From assembly GCA_943913835.1 (NCBI GenBank), contig CALTZU010000003.1, positions 6,974-70,973 of the forward strand: 64,000 bases of DNA, written 5' to 3'. This DNA comes from an uncultured Rheinheimera sp. GTDB taxonomy: Bacteria; Pseudomonadota; Gammaproteobacteria; Enterobacterales; Alteromonadaceae. Each line of letters begins with the position of its first letter. Positions within the stretch are counted from its first letter, which is position 1. The translations under genes were made by a program, and so were the position numbers. Positions 43,487 to 52,299 of this stretch are shown here, piece after piece. The notes below the pieces were generated by a model. That model saw only the letters and a list, made by a program, of their open reading frames with translations, made no database searches and had not been told where the DNA came from.

Positions 43487-44877
43487 ATTTTCTCCGGAGC
43501 GCTCTCTGTAGCGCTGAATTCTGTGCCTGACCAGCATTTATTGTCGGCAATGGTTTTGTTGCTGCAGTTGGCCACTTTGGCTTTAAATTGCTGCTGCAGC
43601 AGATTAGAACCATCGCTTTGGCGTTTTAAGCTGAAGCTATCGTACAAGCGGCCTGTGGCTGTGATGGCTTTAACTTTTAATTGAGTATCACTGATTTCAA
43701 GGTGCTGAAATAACTGAGTATCTTCGCCAACCTGAGCCATTTGGGCGCGAGCCTGTTTCGACACCAGATACATTTTTGGACCAGCCACTGACACCATATA
43801 GACCGGGCCTTTGTTCTCAGGCTGATAACGACCATAGACATGGTCGTGTCCCTGCAACACCAGATCGACCTTGTATTGGTCAAATAAAGGCTGCCAGTAC
43901 TGGCGTAGTCGTGGGTTATCCCGCCCCAAAGACACCGAAAACATTGGGTGATGATAGATAGTAATAGTCCAGCGATTTGGGTTATCCGACAGTACCAGCT
44001 TTAACCAGTCGGCCTGCACTTTCGCCAAACCTTCATCTTCCACAGCAGCAGTGGAATTGAGCACAATAAAACGTACGCCCTGATAGTCGTGATAAAACAC
44101 TGTATCCTGCAAAGCGGCCGGCCCGTTGTTCAGGCTTTGAAACTGCGCAGTAAATTGCGCAGCCAACACCCGGCGTTCTTCCCCTTTGGCATTTTCGCTT
44201 TTCAGGTATTCATGGTTACCAGCTGCAATCAGCTGAGGTGTCATAGCGCCAACCCAGCCAATAGCGTCAAACCACTCGCCCCATTCGTGATCCAAAATGC
44301 CGTAACGGGAATTGACCAAATCACCTGCATGCAACATCAGCTGAGCTTGCGGTACCAGCTGCTGCGCCTGGCGCACCAGGCGTGAGAAATGCGCTTTTAA
44401 GTTATTTTGCGCATCACCAAAATACAGCAAACTAAAAGGTTCAAACCCTGCTTTGGCGGTACGAAACTGCAGCCACTCGCTCCAGTTGCCCTCGCCTTTC
44501 ACTCTGTACGCATACAAAGTATCGCTTTGTAAGTCAGACATAACGGCTTTATAAAAGTAAGCAGGACCATTGTCGGTTTTGACTAAAGTACCTTTTACAT
44601 CCAGCGTTTTTGCATCGAGTTCCAGCGCTGGTCCATCCACAGCTTTTGTCCACTGCAACTGGCTTTGCGCCTGATTGCTGCGCCAGCCTAGCGCCTGACT
44701 GCTGGCCGCATTGCTGGCAGGTAACAGTACAATGCGGTCTGCAAAGCTAGTTGCCTGATACCGGCTCATACCAGCCGGTACTGAGGTATTACTGGCACTG
44801 GCTATGCAGCTTAAAACCAGCAGCAGGCCAGCAACTGGCCCCTGCAGTTTTATACCTGGGTATAGAGATGCTTTCAT
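43483..44877 (-). CDS. Purple acid phosphatase-like metallophosphoesterase, exported
   Basis: 464 residues. Start ATG 44877 is favoured because GGGGGG then lies about 9 bases upstream; ATG 44883 is too close. Signal peptide (VAGLLLVLSCIASA). An N-terminal fibronectin-like domain (about 40-140) precedes the dimetal site: YFGDAQNN, HAGDLVNSR, AGNHEYL, YHHPMFSV and QGHDHVYGR, the standard PAP set. Hydrolyses phosphate esters in the periplasm. 15 bases after the TonB receptor and overlapping the phytase gene by 4. Confidence 0.9.
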   Translation of the reverse strand: MKASLYPGIKLQGPVAGLLLVLSCIASASNTSVPAGMSRYQATSFADRIVLLPASNAASSQALGWRSNQAQSQLQWTKAVDGPALELDAKTLDVKGTLVKTDNGPAYFYKAVMSDLQSDTLYAYRVKGEGNWSEWLQFRTAKAGFEPFSLLYFGDAQNNLKAHFSRLVRQAQQLVPQAQLMLHAGDLVNSRYGILDHEWGEWFDAIGWVGAMTPQLIAAGNHEYLKSENAKGEERRVLAAQFTAQFQSLNNGPAALQDTVFYHDYQGVRFIVLNSTAAVEDEGLAKVQADWLKLVLSDNPNRWTITIYHHPMFSVSLGRDNPRLRQYWQPLFDQYKVDLVLQGHDHVYGRYQPENKGPVYMVSVAGPKMYLVSKQARAQMAQVGEDTQLFQHLEISDTQLKVKAITATGRLYDSFSLKRQSDGSNLLQQQFKAKVANCSNKTIADNKCWSGTEFSATESAPEKI

Positions 44878-44892
44878 GCTCATAAGCCCCCC

Positions 44893-47676
44893 TTACCAGT
44901 TGGTTAACTGAATACCAACAGCAAAAGTACGACCGTACTCTTCGTACTGAGCGTTAAAGGAGCGACTACCTGTGTAGTTGTAATAAGGCTCGTCTGTTAA
45001 ATTGACTGCATTAAAGTACAGCTGTACTGCAGGGTCGATTTTCCATTTGGCGCTGAAGTCCCATTGCAGCTGGCTGTCGCTGAATAAGTCATAAGCAGGG
45101 TCATCAAACTCACTGACTTCCACCAGATATTCCGACTTATAATTGGCGGCCAAACGTAAGCTCCAGGCATTGTCTTCATAGCCAATGGCCATATTGGCGG
45201 TTTTATCCGACTGACTGGGTAAATCAATATCACGGATTTGCAACTCACCATCATCAAACCAGCTGATTTGGGCGTCAGAGCGGCTTAAGGTTAAGTTTGC
45301 CGAGATTAACCAGTGGTCCCAGAACTCGCTGATGCCCTGCAACTGCTGCACATAGTTCAGTTCCAGGCCATACAAAGTAGCATCATCCCCATTGATGTAG
45401 GTTTCGGCATGGTTAAAGTCCTTATATTCACCCTGACCTGCTAAGTCCGTGGCGTAAATAAAGTCTTTAATGTCTTTGTAAAACAGCATTGCCGACATCA
45501 CGCCTAATCTGTCCGGGTAATACTCCACACCTAAATCCAGGTTGGTTGAAGTTAAAGCCTCAAGCGCTGGATTACCAAAACTGGCTTCAATATCACCATC
45601 GTCTTCTTCCAGCACAAAAGCTGGTGCCAACTGAGCAAAACTTGGACGAACTAAAGAACTGGTGACCGCAGCACGAACCTGTGTCTGATCAGACAGACTG
45701 TAACGGCTGATGACAGCAGGCAACCAATGTGATTCTGAACCACTGTACAATTGAGCGCTGAACTCTTCGGTGGTCGCGTCGTATTTGCTACCTTGTGCAT
45801 CACGTTGGTCATGCTCAAAACGGCTACCAGCTATCACCTCCCAGTTTTCGCCTTGCCAACTGCCTTGCAGATACGCAGCTTTAATTTCTTCGTCGACGCT
45901 GAAATCGTTAATTTGTGATTCGACAGGATCCAGATAATCATCACGGTCTAAAGCGCTTAATCCGGACAATAACAAGCCAGGATTGATGGCAGGTCCAAAC
46001 CGGCCTAGGCCATAATCTGCATCACCCATAGGGTAATCAGCTAAGGTCAGTTTCGTTAGACCAGCGTCTTCCAAATCCTCATAGAGCCACAGGCTTTCGT
46101 CTGCATTTTTACTTCTGTCGCTCCATTTAGCACCAGCTTTAAGCTCAAAAGCGCCCCAGCTTTGCAGCAGTTCTCGGCTTAAATCAAACTTGGCGTTTTT
46201 CTCTTTTTCTTCAGTGAAAGTATCCGCCACTTCGACTTCATCCAGCTCATAGTCTTTCGCGCTGTACGCTGATTCTGGTGCCAGTAACTGCAGTTTATCT
46301 GTACCGCTGAAACTCAAACCTTGGTCAAACTCTTGCTTAAACTGACCATCGGCCAGACTAAAAGGTGTTTTTTCGTCCGCTTTGCTGGCACCCACTTCGG
46401 CTTTCCAATGCCAGTCAGCTAATTGTTGCTGCATACCCAATACAACTGCACTGATAGTTTGAGTCTCTTCACGGGCTTTAATACTGCGCACCAGCTCGCC
46501 TGCTGATTCTGCGCCAACTTTTACTGGTTCTTCAAATTCTGTTAGCAAGCCCTGACGCACTTCATCGTCAGCAAATTTGCTGTACAAAGTGCGCAAGTAA
46601 TAGTCTGTGTTGCCTTCAGGACGGTAGTCGAGGTTTAGTGCTAAGCCCATACGTTTACGACTAATTTGGTATTGGCGCTGCTCAAACTCTTCCAGAGCTT
46701 GCTCTTCAATATCCCAGTTGCCGCCTGTTTCGACGTTATCTGAACCAAATTTGCGATCAGCGTAACTGGCAGATAAGGCCAAACCTAACGCATCTTTATC
46801 ACCTGCCACATCAAAAATATGGCTGTATAAACCAGACAGTTTGGGGCTGGTTTCACTTTGCTGCTGGTTGTAACTGCCTTCGGCGCTGAAACTGTAAAAA
46901 TCCGCACTGCGGTCAAAAGCGGAAATGCTTTTAATATCCACAGTGCCACCTAAAGAACCGGCTGCCTGCTCCGGCGCTATGGTTTTAGTCACTTCGACAG
47001 AGGATAATAAATCAGAGGGGATCACATCCAGAGCGACGGCGCGGCGACCTGATTCTGGCGCAGCCAATTGAGTACCGTTGTAGGTCACAGTGTTGTAATC
47101 CGGCGCTAAACCACGAACCCGGATAAAACGGCCTTCACCTTGATCCGGCTCCACTGACAAACCTGCTAAACGGGCTAAAGATTCGCTGACGTTTTTATCC
47201 GGAAACTGACCCAGTTCATCCGTAGTTGCGACACTGACAATACCGCTGGCAAAACGCTGCTGACTTAAGGCTTTACCTGCTGATGCCAATTGACCTTGTA
47301 CTTCCAGCTTTTCAATACCGGATTCTACTTTTGCCAAAGTGATATCACCCAATGCCTGATTGGAGGTCAAACTAATTTGCGATTTTTGTTGTGGCACACC
47401 GGCATAACTAAACTGCAGCTGGTAATCGCCTTCCGGCAAATTGGAAAATACAAAACGGCCATCATGGCCTGTGACTTTACTGATCTTTAGCGCCGGAATA
47501 CTGACCTGCACGCCAGACAATAACACCTGTCGACTGTCCACTACCCGGCCTGTTAACTCAGCGGCCTGCACCTGGAACACAGAAGCACAAATCATACTGA
47601 TACTGCTGGCCAATAAAGCGCGACGAAACTTTTTCGCCGCCTGAGTATTGCTTGGTTGCATGCTGTTTATTTGCAT
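44893..47676 (-). CDS. TonB-dependent outer-membrane receptor with carboxypeptidase-regulatory-like N-terminus
   Basis: 927 residues from ATG 47676 (GGGG 9 bases upstream). Signal peptide to about residue 40, a CarboxypepD_reg-like domain (ELTGRVVDSRQVLLSGVQVSIP, about 42-125), plug (about 135-255, with QFPDKNVSESLARLAGLSVE and GGTVDI) and a 22-strand barrel ending in a C-terminal Trp (AVGIQLTNW). This architecture belongs to the group of receptors for sugars and phytate-like compounds. Located first in the phosphatase-phytase operon, so its ligand may be inositol phosphates. Confidence 0.9.
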   Translation of the reverse strand: MQINSMQPSNTQAAKKFRRALLASSISMICASVFQVQAAELTGRVVDSRQVLLSGVQVSIPALKISKVTGHDGRFVFSNLPEGDYQLQFSYAGVPQQKSQISLTSNQALGDITLAKVESGIEKLEVQGQLASAGKALSQQRFASGIVSVATTDELGQFPDKNVSESLARLAGLSVEPDQGEGRFIRVRGLAPDYNTVTYNGTQLAAPESGRRAVALDVIPSDLLSSVEVTKTIAPEQAAGSLGGTVDIKSISAFDRSADFYSFSAEGSYNQQQSETSPKLSGLYSHIFDVAGDKDALGLALSASYADRKFGSDNVETGGNWDIEEQALEEFEQRQYQISRKRMGLALNLDYRPEGNTDYYLRTLYSKFADDEVRQGLLTEFEEPVKVGAESAGELVRSIKAREETQTISAVVLGMQQQLADWHWKAEVGASKADEKTPFSLADGQFKQEFDQGLSFSGTDKLQLLAPESAYSAKDYELDEVEVADTFTEEKEKNAKFDLSRELLQSWGAFELKAGAKWSDRSKNADESLWLYEDLEDAGLTKLTLADYPMGDADYGLGRFGPAINPGLLLSGLSALDRDDYLDPVESQINDFSVDEEIKAAYLQGSWQGENWEVIAGSRFEHDQRDAQGSKYDATTEEFSAQLYSGSESHWLPAVISRYSLSDQTQVRAAVTSSLVRPSFAQLAPAFVLEEDDGDIEASFGNPALEALTSTNLDLGVEYYPDRLGVMSAMLFYKDIKDFIYATDLAGQGEYKDFNHAETYINGDDATLYGLELNYVQQLQGISEFWDHWLISANLTLSRSDAQISWFDDGELQIRDIDLPSQSDKTANMAIGYEDNAWSLRLAANYKSEYLVEVSEFDDPAYDLFSDSQLQWDFSAKWKIDPAVQLYFNAVNLTDEPYYNYTGSRSFNAQYEEYGRTFAVGIQLTNW

Positions 47677-47737
47677 AGAAGAGAACCCCAATCCTGAATA
47701 TGTTTATAGTGACTGGAATTTATTCTGCGGCGTTTTT

Positions 47738-47744
47738 ATGACAA
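47738..47744 (-). promoter_or_regulatory. Possible -35/half Pho box of the TonB-receptor operon
   Basis: On the minus strand TTGTCAT (47744-47738) followed by AAAA resembles one half of a Pho box, and TTGTCA fits a -35 with TAAATT 16 bases further as -10. The second half-repeat is poor. Weak, but on the right strand and place for the phytase operon. Confidence 0.3.
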
Positions 47745-47770
47745 CTCGGCGCGCTAAAGCTGCACAGCCT

Positions 47771-47801
47771 GAGCTAAGTGGACCCGGGGTCTGCTTAGCT
47801 C
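47771..47801. promoter_or_regulatory. Long dyad between the phytase operon and the GGDEF-AraC operon
   Basis: GAGCTAAG (47771-47778) / CTTAGCTC (47794-47801) with inner GACC (47781-47784) / GGTC (47788-47791), joined by TG/TG wobble pairs. No T-run follows. It is palindromic, so an operator is possible. Confidence 0.4.
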
Positions 47802-47815
47802 TGTCTTGAAGATAT

Positions 47816-47833
47816 CTGTCATATGACTGTCAT
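47816..47833 (+). promoter_or_regulatory. Pho box (PhoB binding site)
   Basis: CTGTCATATGACTGTCAT: two identical 7-base direct repeats (47816-47822 and 47827-47833) separated by 4 bases, which is the established PhoB consensus layout. Orientation on the plus strand points to the GGDEF-AraC operon; the phytase operon on the other side starts 140 bases away. It overlaps an ATG at 47823, which supports the later start at 47889. Confidence 0.7.
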
Positions 47834-47888
47834 CTGCGCCAGTCAGACTGGAAGCTATTGCTATGCTCTGCGTGAGGCGCACTCTGCT

Positions 47889-48788
47889 ATGGGATTCAGC
47901 TCACAACACCCGGCTAAACTTTGCTTAACGGCGTTGCTATTTTTTCTGTGCATAGTGCTGGCAGCTAATTATGGTGAACTGAAACCAGCCTCAGACATAG
48001 ACTGGATGGATATTCTGGGTGAAGGTAGCAGCCTGGCTGTAGTTCTGGCCTGGTTGTTACTGGTGCTGTATAGCAGACCTGCAGGTCCTGTCACTAATGG
48101 GCTTTATGTTGGCTCTTTGCTGCTGGTGATTTCTTATCAACTGAACTTGCTGGATGAGTTTTTCCAGTATCCGGAGAGCCACAGATTATTGAGCTGGCTT
48201 GAATCTATTCCTGCTCCGCTGGGCATGCTGATTTTAACTTTTGGCCTGATTGGCTGGCATAAGGAACAACGTTTTATTAATCAGCAACTGGCCAGCCGCG
48301 AGCTACATTTGCGCCACTATCAACTGCTGGACCCACTAACCAAACTTTATAAACCCGAGTATCTGTTGGCCGTACTGAAACGCGAACTCGAGTTGCAGCA
48401 ACAACATCATCAGCCCTTTTGCCTTGCCTTGATAGATATAAGCCAATTTGGCCGTTTTAACCGAGAACAAGGCATGGCTGCGGCAGACTTACTGCTACAA
48501 CAATTAAGTGAACTGACACTGGTGCAGTTCAGATCCGGCGATTTAGTCTGCCGTTACAGTGGTGATAAATTTGTCATTCTGATGCCACAAAGCAATCAGG
48601 CTATGGCCCAAAGCTTAGTACAAAATGCCTGCAGAGAGCTCAATATGCATCTGCATACAGAATTACACTGGACAGTGACTGAGATCCCCCTGACTCAACA
48701 AGTCACTAAACCGCAGCGATTATTATCCCAACTCTGGCAACAATTGCAGAAACAAAAACAACAGCAAAACCGGTGGAGCCTGGTGTGA
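47889..48788 (+). CDS. Membrane protein with degenerate GGDEF domain
   Basis: 299 residues from ATG 47889. Four or five hydrophobic segments at about 12-110, then a GGDEF-like domain from about 135. The active-site motif is SGDKF (after VCRY), so diguanylate cyclase activity is doubtful, and the upstream DxxxF metal-binding stretch is changed (LIDISQFGRFNREQG). It could bind cyclic di-GMP or GTP, or just signal by protein contact. The next gene overlaps it by 4 bases (GTGA), so the two are translationally coupled. The Pho box lies 56-73 bases upstream. Confidence 0.75.
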   Translation: MGFSSQHPAKLCLTALLFFLCIVLAANYGELKPASDIDWMDILGEGSSLAVVLAWLLLVLYSRPAGPVTNGLYVGSLLLVISYQLNLLDEFFQYPESHRLLSWLESIPAPLGMLILTFGLIGWHKEQRFINQQLASRELHLRHYQLLDPLTKLYKPEYLLAVLKRELELQQQHHQPFCLALIDISQFGRFNREQGMAAADLLLQQLSELTLVQFRSGDLVCRYSGDKFVILMPQSNQAMAQSLVQNACRELNMHLHTELHWTVTEIPLTQQVTKPQRLLSQLWQQLQKQKQQQNRWSLV

Positions 48789-49798
48789 ACAAGGCGCTGC
48801 TGGCTGTTGATGACAAAGCCCTGCTGCTCAGTGCTACGGCAATGGATATGATCTTATTATGTCAGCGCCGTGGTTTTGCGTTAGATACCTTACTCAAAGG
48901 CACCAGGTTATTTGAACCAGACCTGCGCAAGGCCACTATTAAAATCAGCCCGGCACAATACCTGCAGCTAGTCAGTAATTGCCAAAAAGCCCTACCAGGG
49001 GCGGAGCTGGCCTATTTAACAGCTCAAAGCTGGTTGCATCACAACCATTCGCCTTTGCTGTTAATGCTCAGATACAGCGCAAATTTACAACAGGCACTGT
49101 TGTGTTTTTACCGGTTCCGCTCTCAGCTTTTACCTTTGTTTTATCTGCGCCTGCAAAGAACTCAAGGCCAGCTAAGACTTGTACTCAGGCCCTCCTTTGT
49201 AATGGGGAAGCAACAGCTTTTTATTGAACAATTAGTCCTACACTACCTGTTGGGTTTAGTTAAACAGCAGTTGGGAGATAGCTCAGGACTGAGTCTTTGT
49301 GTCAAGGCTGTAGACCAGGACTCCGCTTGGCTATTCCAACATCAATGGCAACAGTTACCTGAACCAGGACTACAAAGCTGCATATCTATTCCTATTGCCC
49401 TGTTACAGCAGCCTTTTACCGACGCTAACCCCAGGCTTTGGCAACAGCAATTGAACTGGTGCCAATATTTACAGCAGTCTTTACCAGAAAAAACCGCGTT
49501 TACCGAACAATTGGAACAATGGCTTTTTAGTGTATTGCGTCACTCTCCGTCTCAGGAAGAAGCGGCCAGACACTGGGGTTTAAGTTTAAGTAGCTTTAAA
49601 CGCTTGTTGGCACAACATCAGTGCAGTTACCAACTGCTGCTTGATCAAGTGAAAGCCTGCGCTGCACAACAGGCTTTATTGCTGCAGGGCATGTCTAACA
49701 AGGAACTGGCCAGTCGGCTGGGCTATTCGGATGAGCATAATTTTCGCAGAGCATTTAAGCGCTGGACAGGTTTGTTGCCAAGCCAGTTACGCTCATAA
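48785..49798 (+). CDS. AraC-family transcriptional regulator
   Basis: 337 residues from GTG 48785, which overlaps the previous stop as GTGA and has GGAG 6 bases upstream. An Arabinose_bd (PF12625)-type N-terminal domain (about 30-215) is followed by two helix-turn-helix motifs at about 240-335, ending HNFRRAFKRWTGLLPSQLRS. Family members of this type control acquisition and catabolic genes. Coupled to a membrane GGDEF-like protein and divergent from the phytase operon, so it probably regulates that operon. Confidence 0.88.
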   Translation: MNKALLAVDDKALLLSATAMDMILLCQRRGFALDTLLKGTRLFEPDLRKATIKISPAQYLQLVSNCQKALPGAELAYLTAQSWLHHNHSPLLLMLRYSANLQQALLCFYRFRSQLLPLFYLRLQRTQGQLRLVLRPSFVMGKQQLFIEQLVLHYLLGLVKQQLGDSSGLSLCVKAVDQDSAWLFQHQWQQLPEPGLQSCISIPIALLQQPFTDANPRLWQQQLNWCQYLQQSLPEKTAFTEQLEQWLFSVLRHSPSQEEAARHWGLSLSSFKRLLAQHQCSYQLLLDQVKACAAQQALLLQGMSNKELASRLGYSDEHNFRRAFKRWTGLLPSQLRS

Positions 49799-49894
49799 TC
49801 TTGTTTTATTGGGAAAATATCGTTTAATTATTGCGCTTTTCCCTGAATCAGGACATGCTTAGTCAAATAAATGCACTGAGCAAGGATGTTGCGC

Positions 49895-50287
49895 ATGACT
49901 ATAGATCAATCCTCAATTCTGATTGTCGATGACGTCAGTTCAGTTCGCTACTTCCTGAATCAAAATCTGCGCATTATGGGCGCTGAAAAAGTAGCAGAAG
50001 CCAGCACAGGTCAACAAGCTATGATGGCCATTAACACTGATCATCCTAATGTGGTATTTCTGGATATTGAACTGCCAGACAGCAATGGTCATGAGCTGCT
50101 AAGTCGGATTAAAGCACTAAACCCTCAATGCCATGTGGTGATCATGTCGGCACACAGCACTGTAGAGAATTTAAAACGTAGTGTTGAAGGTGGGGCCAGT
50201 GGTTTTATGGCAAAACCTTTTACGCCACAAAAAATTCAGGCGACTATGAATCGTATCTGCAACCTACCTCAGGCCCAAACTGCTTAA
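49895..50287 (+). CDS. CheY-like single-domain response regulator
   Basis: 130 residues. ATG 49895 has AAGGA 8 bases upstream; the ATG 9 bases earlier is too near. REC domain with acidic pocket (ILIVDD), phospho-Asp in VVFLDIELPDSNG, Thr/Ser in VVIMSAHS and the conserved Lys in MAKPFTP. No output domain, so it acts by protein contact; its kinase is not nearby. The 3' end overlaps the convergent HopJ-like gene by 4 bases. Confidence 0.88.
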   Translation: MTIDQSSILIVDDVSSVRYFLNQNLRIMGAEKVAEASTGQQAMMAINTDHPNVVFLDIELPDSNGHELLSRIKALNPQCHVVIMSAHSTVENLKRSVEGGASGFMAKPFTPQKIQATMNRICNLPQAQTA

Positions 50288-50634
50288 ACAGCAGATTTTG
50301 GGCTTAAAGCCTGGCCATCAAATTCAATACCATCCCAGCCATATTGCATAAACTGCCTGATATTGGCGTGATCTTGTCCTGCCGGGCTTTCCAGCACATC
50401 TATCCGGTAATAGTCACCAAACATCTGTAGTGTTTGTGGTTCTGACAAGCGGTGTAGCAATGCAAAAGCGAATATCTTACAGGAGCCGTTGTTCTCGCCC
50501 GCCGCATTGCGCTTATCACCATTACGAAAAGCTGTTTCAGTAAACTCATAGAGGCTTTCAATCAACACAATGCTTTGCTGAAAACTGATGCTGTCGGGAT
50601 CTGTCGTCAACTGACGGAAAAAACTTTCTAACAT
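50284..50634 (-). CDS. HopJ type III effector family protein
   Basis: 116 residues matching the HopJ family (PF08888) along its length: a helical start with PDSISFQQSIVLIESLYEF, FTETAFRNGDKRNAAGENNGSCKIFAFA in part, and HANIRQFMQYGWDGIEFDGQAL in part. The name comes from a Pseudomonas effector, but the family is widespread in environmental bacteria without type III secretion, and no such system is present here. Function unknown. Confidence 0.85.
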   Translation of the reverse strand: MLESFFRQLTTDPDSISFQQSIVLIESLYEFTETAFRNGDKRNAAGENNGSCKIFAFALLHRLSEPQTLQMFGDYYRIDVLESPAGQDHANIRQFMQYGWDGIEFDGQALSPKSAV

Positions 50635-50708
50635 AATAACGATCCTGGTTAAAGTTTATACAATTGTGGTCGATACAGTCGTTAAGCCCAAGTCAGAGGG
50701 GAACCAAA

Positions 50709-51722
50709 ATGCAAATCCTCAACATCAAACAGCAACAGAGCTCTAACAATCAGCAGCTATTGTATTCAGGTCGTAGCCTGAGTCCAGAGCGAAACGACGG
50801 CTCAACTGTAACAAAGGATAACAGAAGTTTAACTCAAACTTCTCTGTTACCTTTGGCTAATGGTATTCCGGCAGAACCTATGGCAGGGTTCGAAGCTGCT
50901 GAATCTGACACGCAAGAGAACAGTGACAAAGCCCAGTATAATGCAGTGTATTCTATTGGCACCATAAAGCGTCTTTTGGAACAATTGACTGGGGAAGAGT
51001 TGCAAGCTTGGATCGATCCGGCTGAATTAAATCAAGCGTTAAATGGCTCAGCCTCGACTGCTTTGCCTGAACAACCAGAAAATCTTAATGCTACGGGCGT
51101 CACTATTCGTGAATGGTCTTATCGTTATGAAGCCGTCAGTGCTGACTTTTCCGGCACTGTGGCTTTGCAGGATGGCAGTAGTTTTAGCTGGTCAATGCAA
51201 TTTGCCATGAGCTACGAAGAATTCAGTTACAACGAACGTTCAGAGCAGCCGATGAAAGATCCGCTGGTGATGAGCTTTAACGGCCGACCTGTAGAGCTTA
51301 GCGGACAAAAATCTATGTTTAATCTGACAGATAACGCTAAAACCATTCAGCAATTGGCACAAGGTCAGTACTACCTCGCCAAAGACAGCAACAACAATGG
51401 CACCATCGACTCAGGGCTAGAATTATTTGGTCCGGCTACAGGACAGGGTTTTGCTGAACTTGCCAATTATGATGAAGATCAAAACGGTTTCATCGATCAA
51501 CTGGATCCGATTTGGGAAAGTTTATGGTTATGGCGCCCTGAAGACAAAGGTCTGTACAGCATCAAAGATTTGGGGGTCGCAGCTTTAAGCGTCGATTCAA
51601 TAGCCACGCCTTTTAGTTTAAGGCAGAAAAACGAACTGCAAGGCCGACTGGAACGTAGCTCAATTTTTATTACCGAAAATAAAGAAGTGGGTTTATTGCA
51701 GCAAATTGACCTGAAGGTTTGA
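50709..51722 (+). CDS. EF-hand-type calcium-binding protein of unknown function
   Basis: 337 residues from ATG 50709 (GGGG about 8 bases upstream). The first 90 residues are Ser/Gln/Asn-rich without a signal peptide. A beta region follows (about 130-200). Two DxNxDG-type calcium loops are visible: DSNNNGTIDSGLE (about 225) and DEDQNGFIDQLD (about 254). The text around them (ELFGPATGQGFAELANYD) recurs in VCBS/hemolysin-type and dockerin-like proteins. It could be exported by a type I system, but no C-terminal RTX repeats are seen. A terminator follows. Confidence 0.65.
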   Translation: MQILNIKQQQSSNNQQLLYSGRSLSPERNDGSTVTKDNRSLTQTSLLPLANGIPAEPMAGFEAAESDTQENSDKAQYNAVYSIGTIKRLLEQLTGEELQAWIDPAELNQALNGSASTALPEQPENLNATGVTIREWSYRYEAVSADFSGTVALQDGSSFSWSMQFAMSYEEFSYNERSEQPMKDPLVMSFNGRPVELSGQKSMFNLTDNAKTIQQLAQGQYYLAKDSNNNGTIDSGLELFGPATGQGFAELANYDEDQNGFIDQLDPIWESLWLWRPEDKGLYSIKDLGVAALSVDSIATPFSLRQKNELQGRLERSSIFITENKEVGLLQQIDLKV

Positions 51723-51726
51723 AGAT

Positions 51727-51763
51727 ACAGCACAAGCAGCTAGCTTCGCTGTGCTGTTTTCTT
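51727..51763 (+). terminator. Intrinsic terminator after the calcium-binding protein gene
   Basis: ACAGCACA (51727-51734) / TGTGCTGT (51750-51757) followed by TTTTCTT. Confidence 0.65.
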
Positions 51764-51789
51764 ATCGTTGTTATGTTAACTTTTGCCAG

Positions 51790-52254
51790 CTAGGCCCCAA
51801 ACATCTGAGCAGAACGTTTTGCCATTTCTTCTTCTGATACGTCTTCAATATGAGTAGAAATCATCCAGTTGTGACCAAAAGGATCTTGCAGACAGCCGCT
51901 GCGATCGCCCCAGAATTGGTCTGATACCGGCATGGTCACAATAGCTCCCGCCGCTGCAGCACGTTCGACAAAATCATCTACATCAGGCACATAAATCATT
52001 AAAGTCACTGGACTCGCGCCCAGCATATCCGGGCTTTTAGTGCCCCAGTCATCACTTTGTTCGCTGAACATAAATGTCGCGCCGCCAATACGCATTTCAG
52101 CATGCATCACAGCGCCGGATGGCATATTCATGCGCATTATCGTTTCAGCGCCAAAAGCCTTTTGATAAAAGTCGAAAGCAGCAGCAGCATTTTTAATCAC
52201 CAGATAAGGTAATACGGCAGAGCAACCCGGTGGAATAGCCTGAACCTCGGACAT
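51790..52254 (-). CDS. VOC/PhnB-like glyoxalase-superfamily protein
   Basis: 154 residues with the PhnB/YdcJ-like pattern: LPYLVIKNAAAAFDFYQKAFGAE at the start (in parts), HAEMRIGGATFMFSEQ, and GDRSGCLQDPFGHNWMIST at the end. No catalytic role can be assigned; PhnB itself is not essential for phosphonate use. GGAGACC upstream of ATG. Stands alone; a short ERIC-like repeat lies upstream. Confidence 0.85.
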   Translation of the reverse strand: MSEVQAIPPGCSAVLPYLVIKNAAAAFDFYQKAFGAETIMRMNMPSGAVMHAEMRIGGATFMFSEQSDDWGTKSPDMLGASPVTLMIYVPDVDDFVERAAAAGAIVTMPVSDQFWGDRSGCLQDPFGHNWMISTHIEDVSEEEMAKRSAQMFGA

Positions 52255-52299
52255 AATGGTCTCCTTGAAGTTGGTTTTCGCTGAAAAAAGTGCTTTGAG

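Noticed and set aside
47823..47888. Longer start for the degenerate GGDEF protein
   Set aside because: This ATG lies inside the Pho box and has no ribosome site; the extra 22 residues look non-coding.
50284..50634. Type III secretion effector
   Set aside because: The HopJ family is widespread outside secretion systems and no secretion genes are present.
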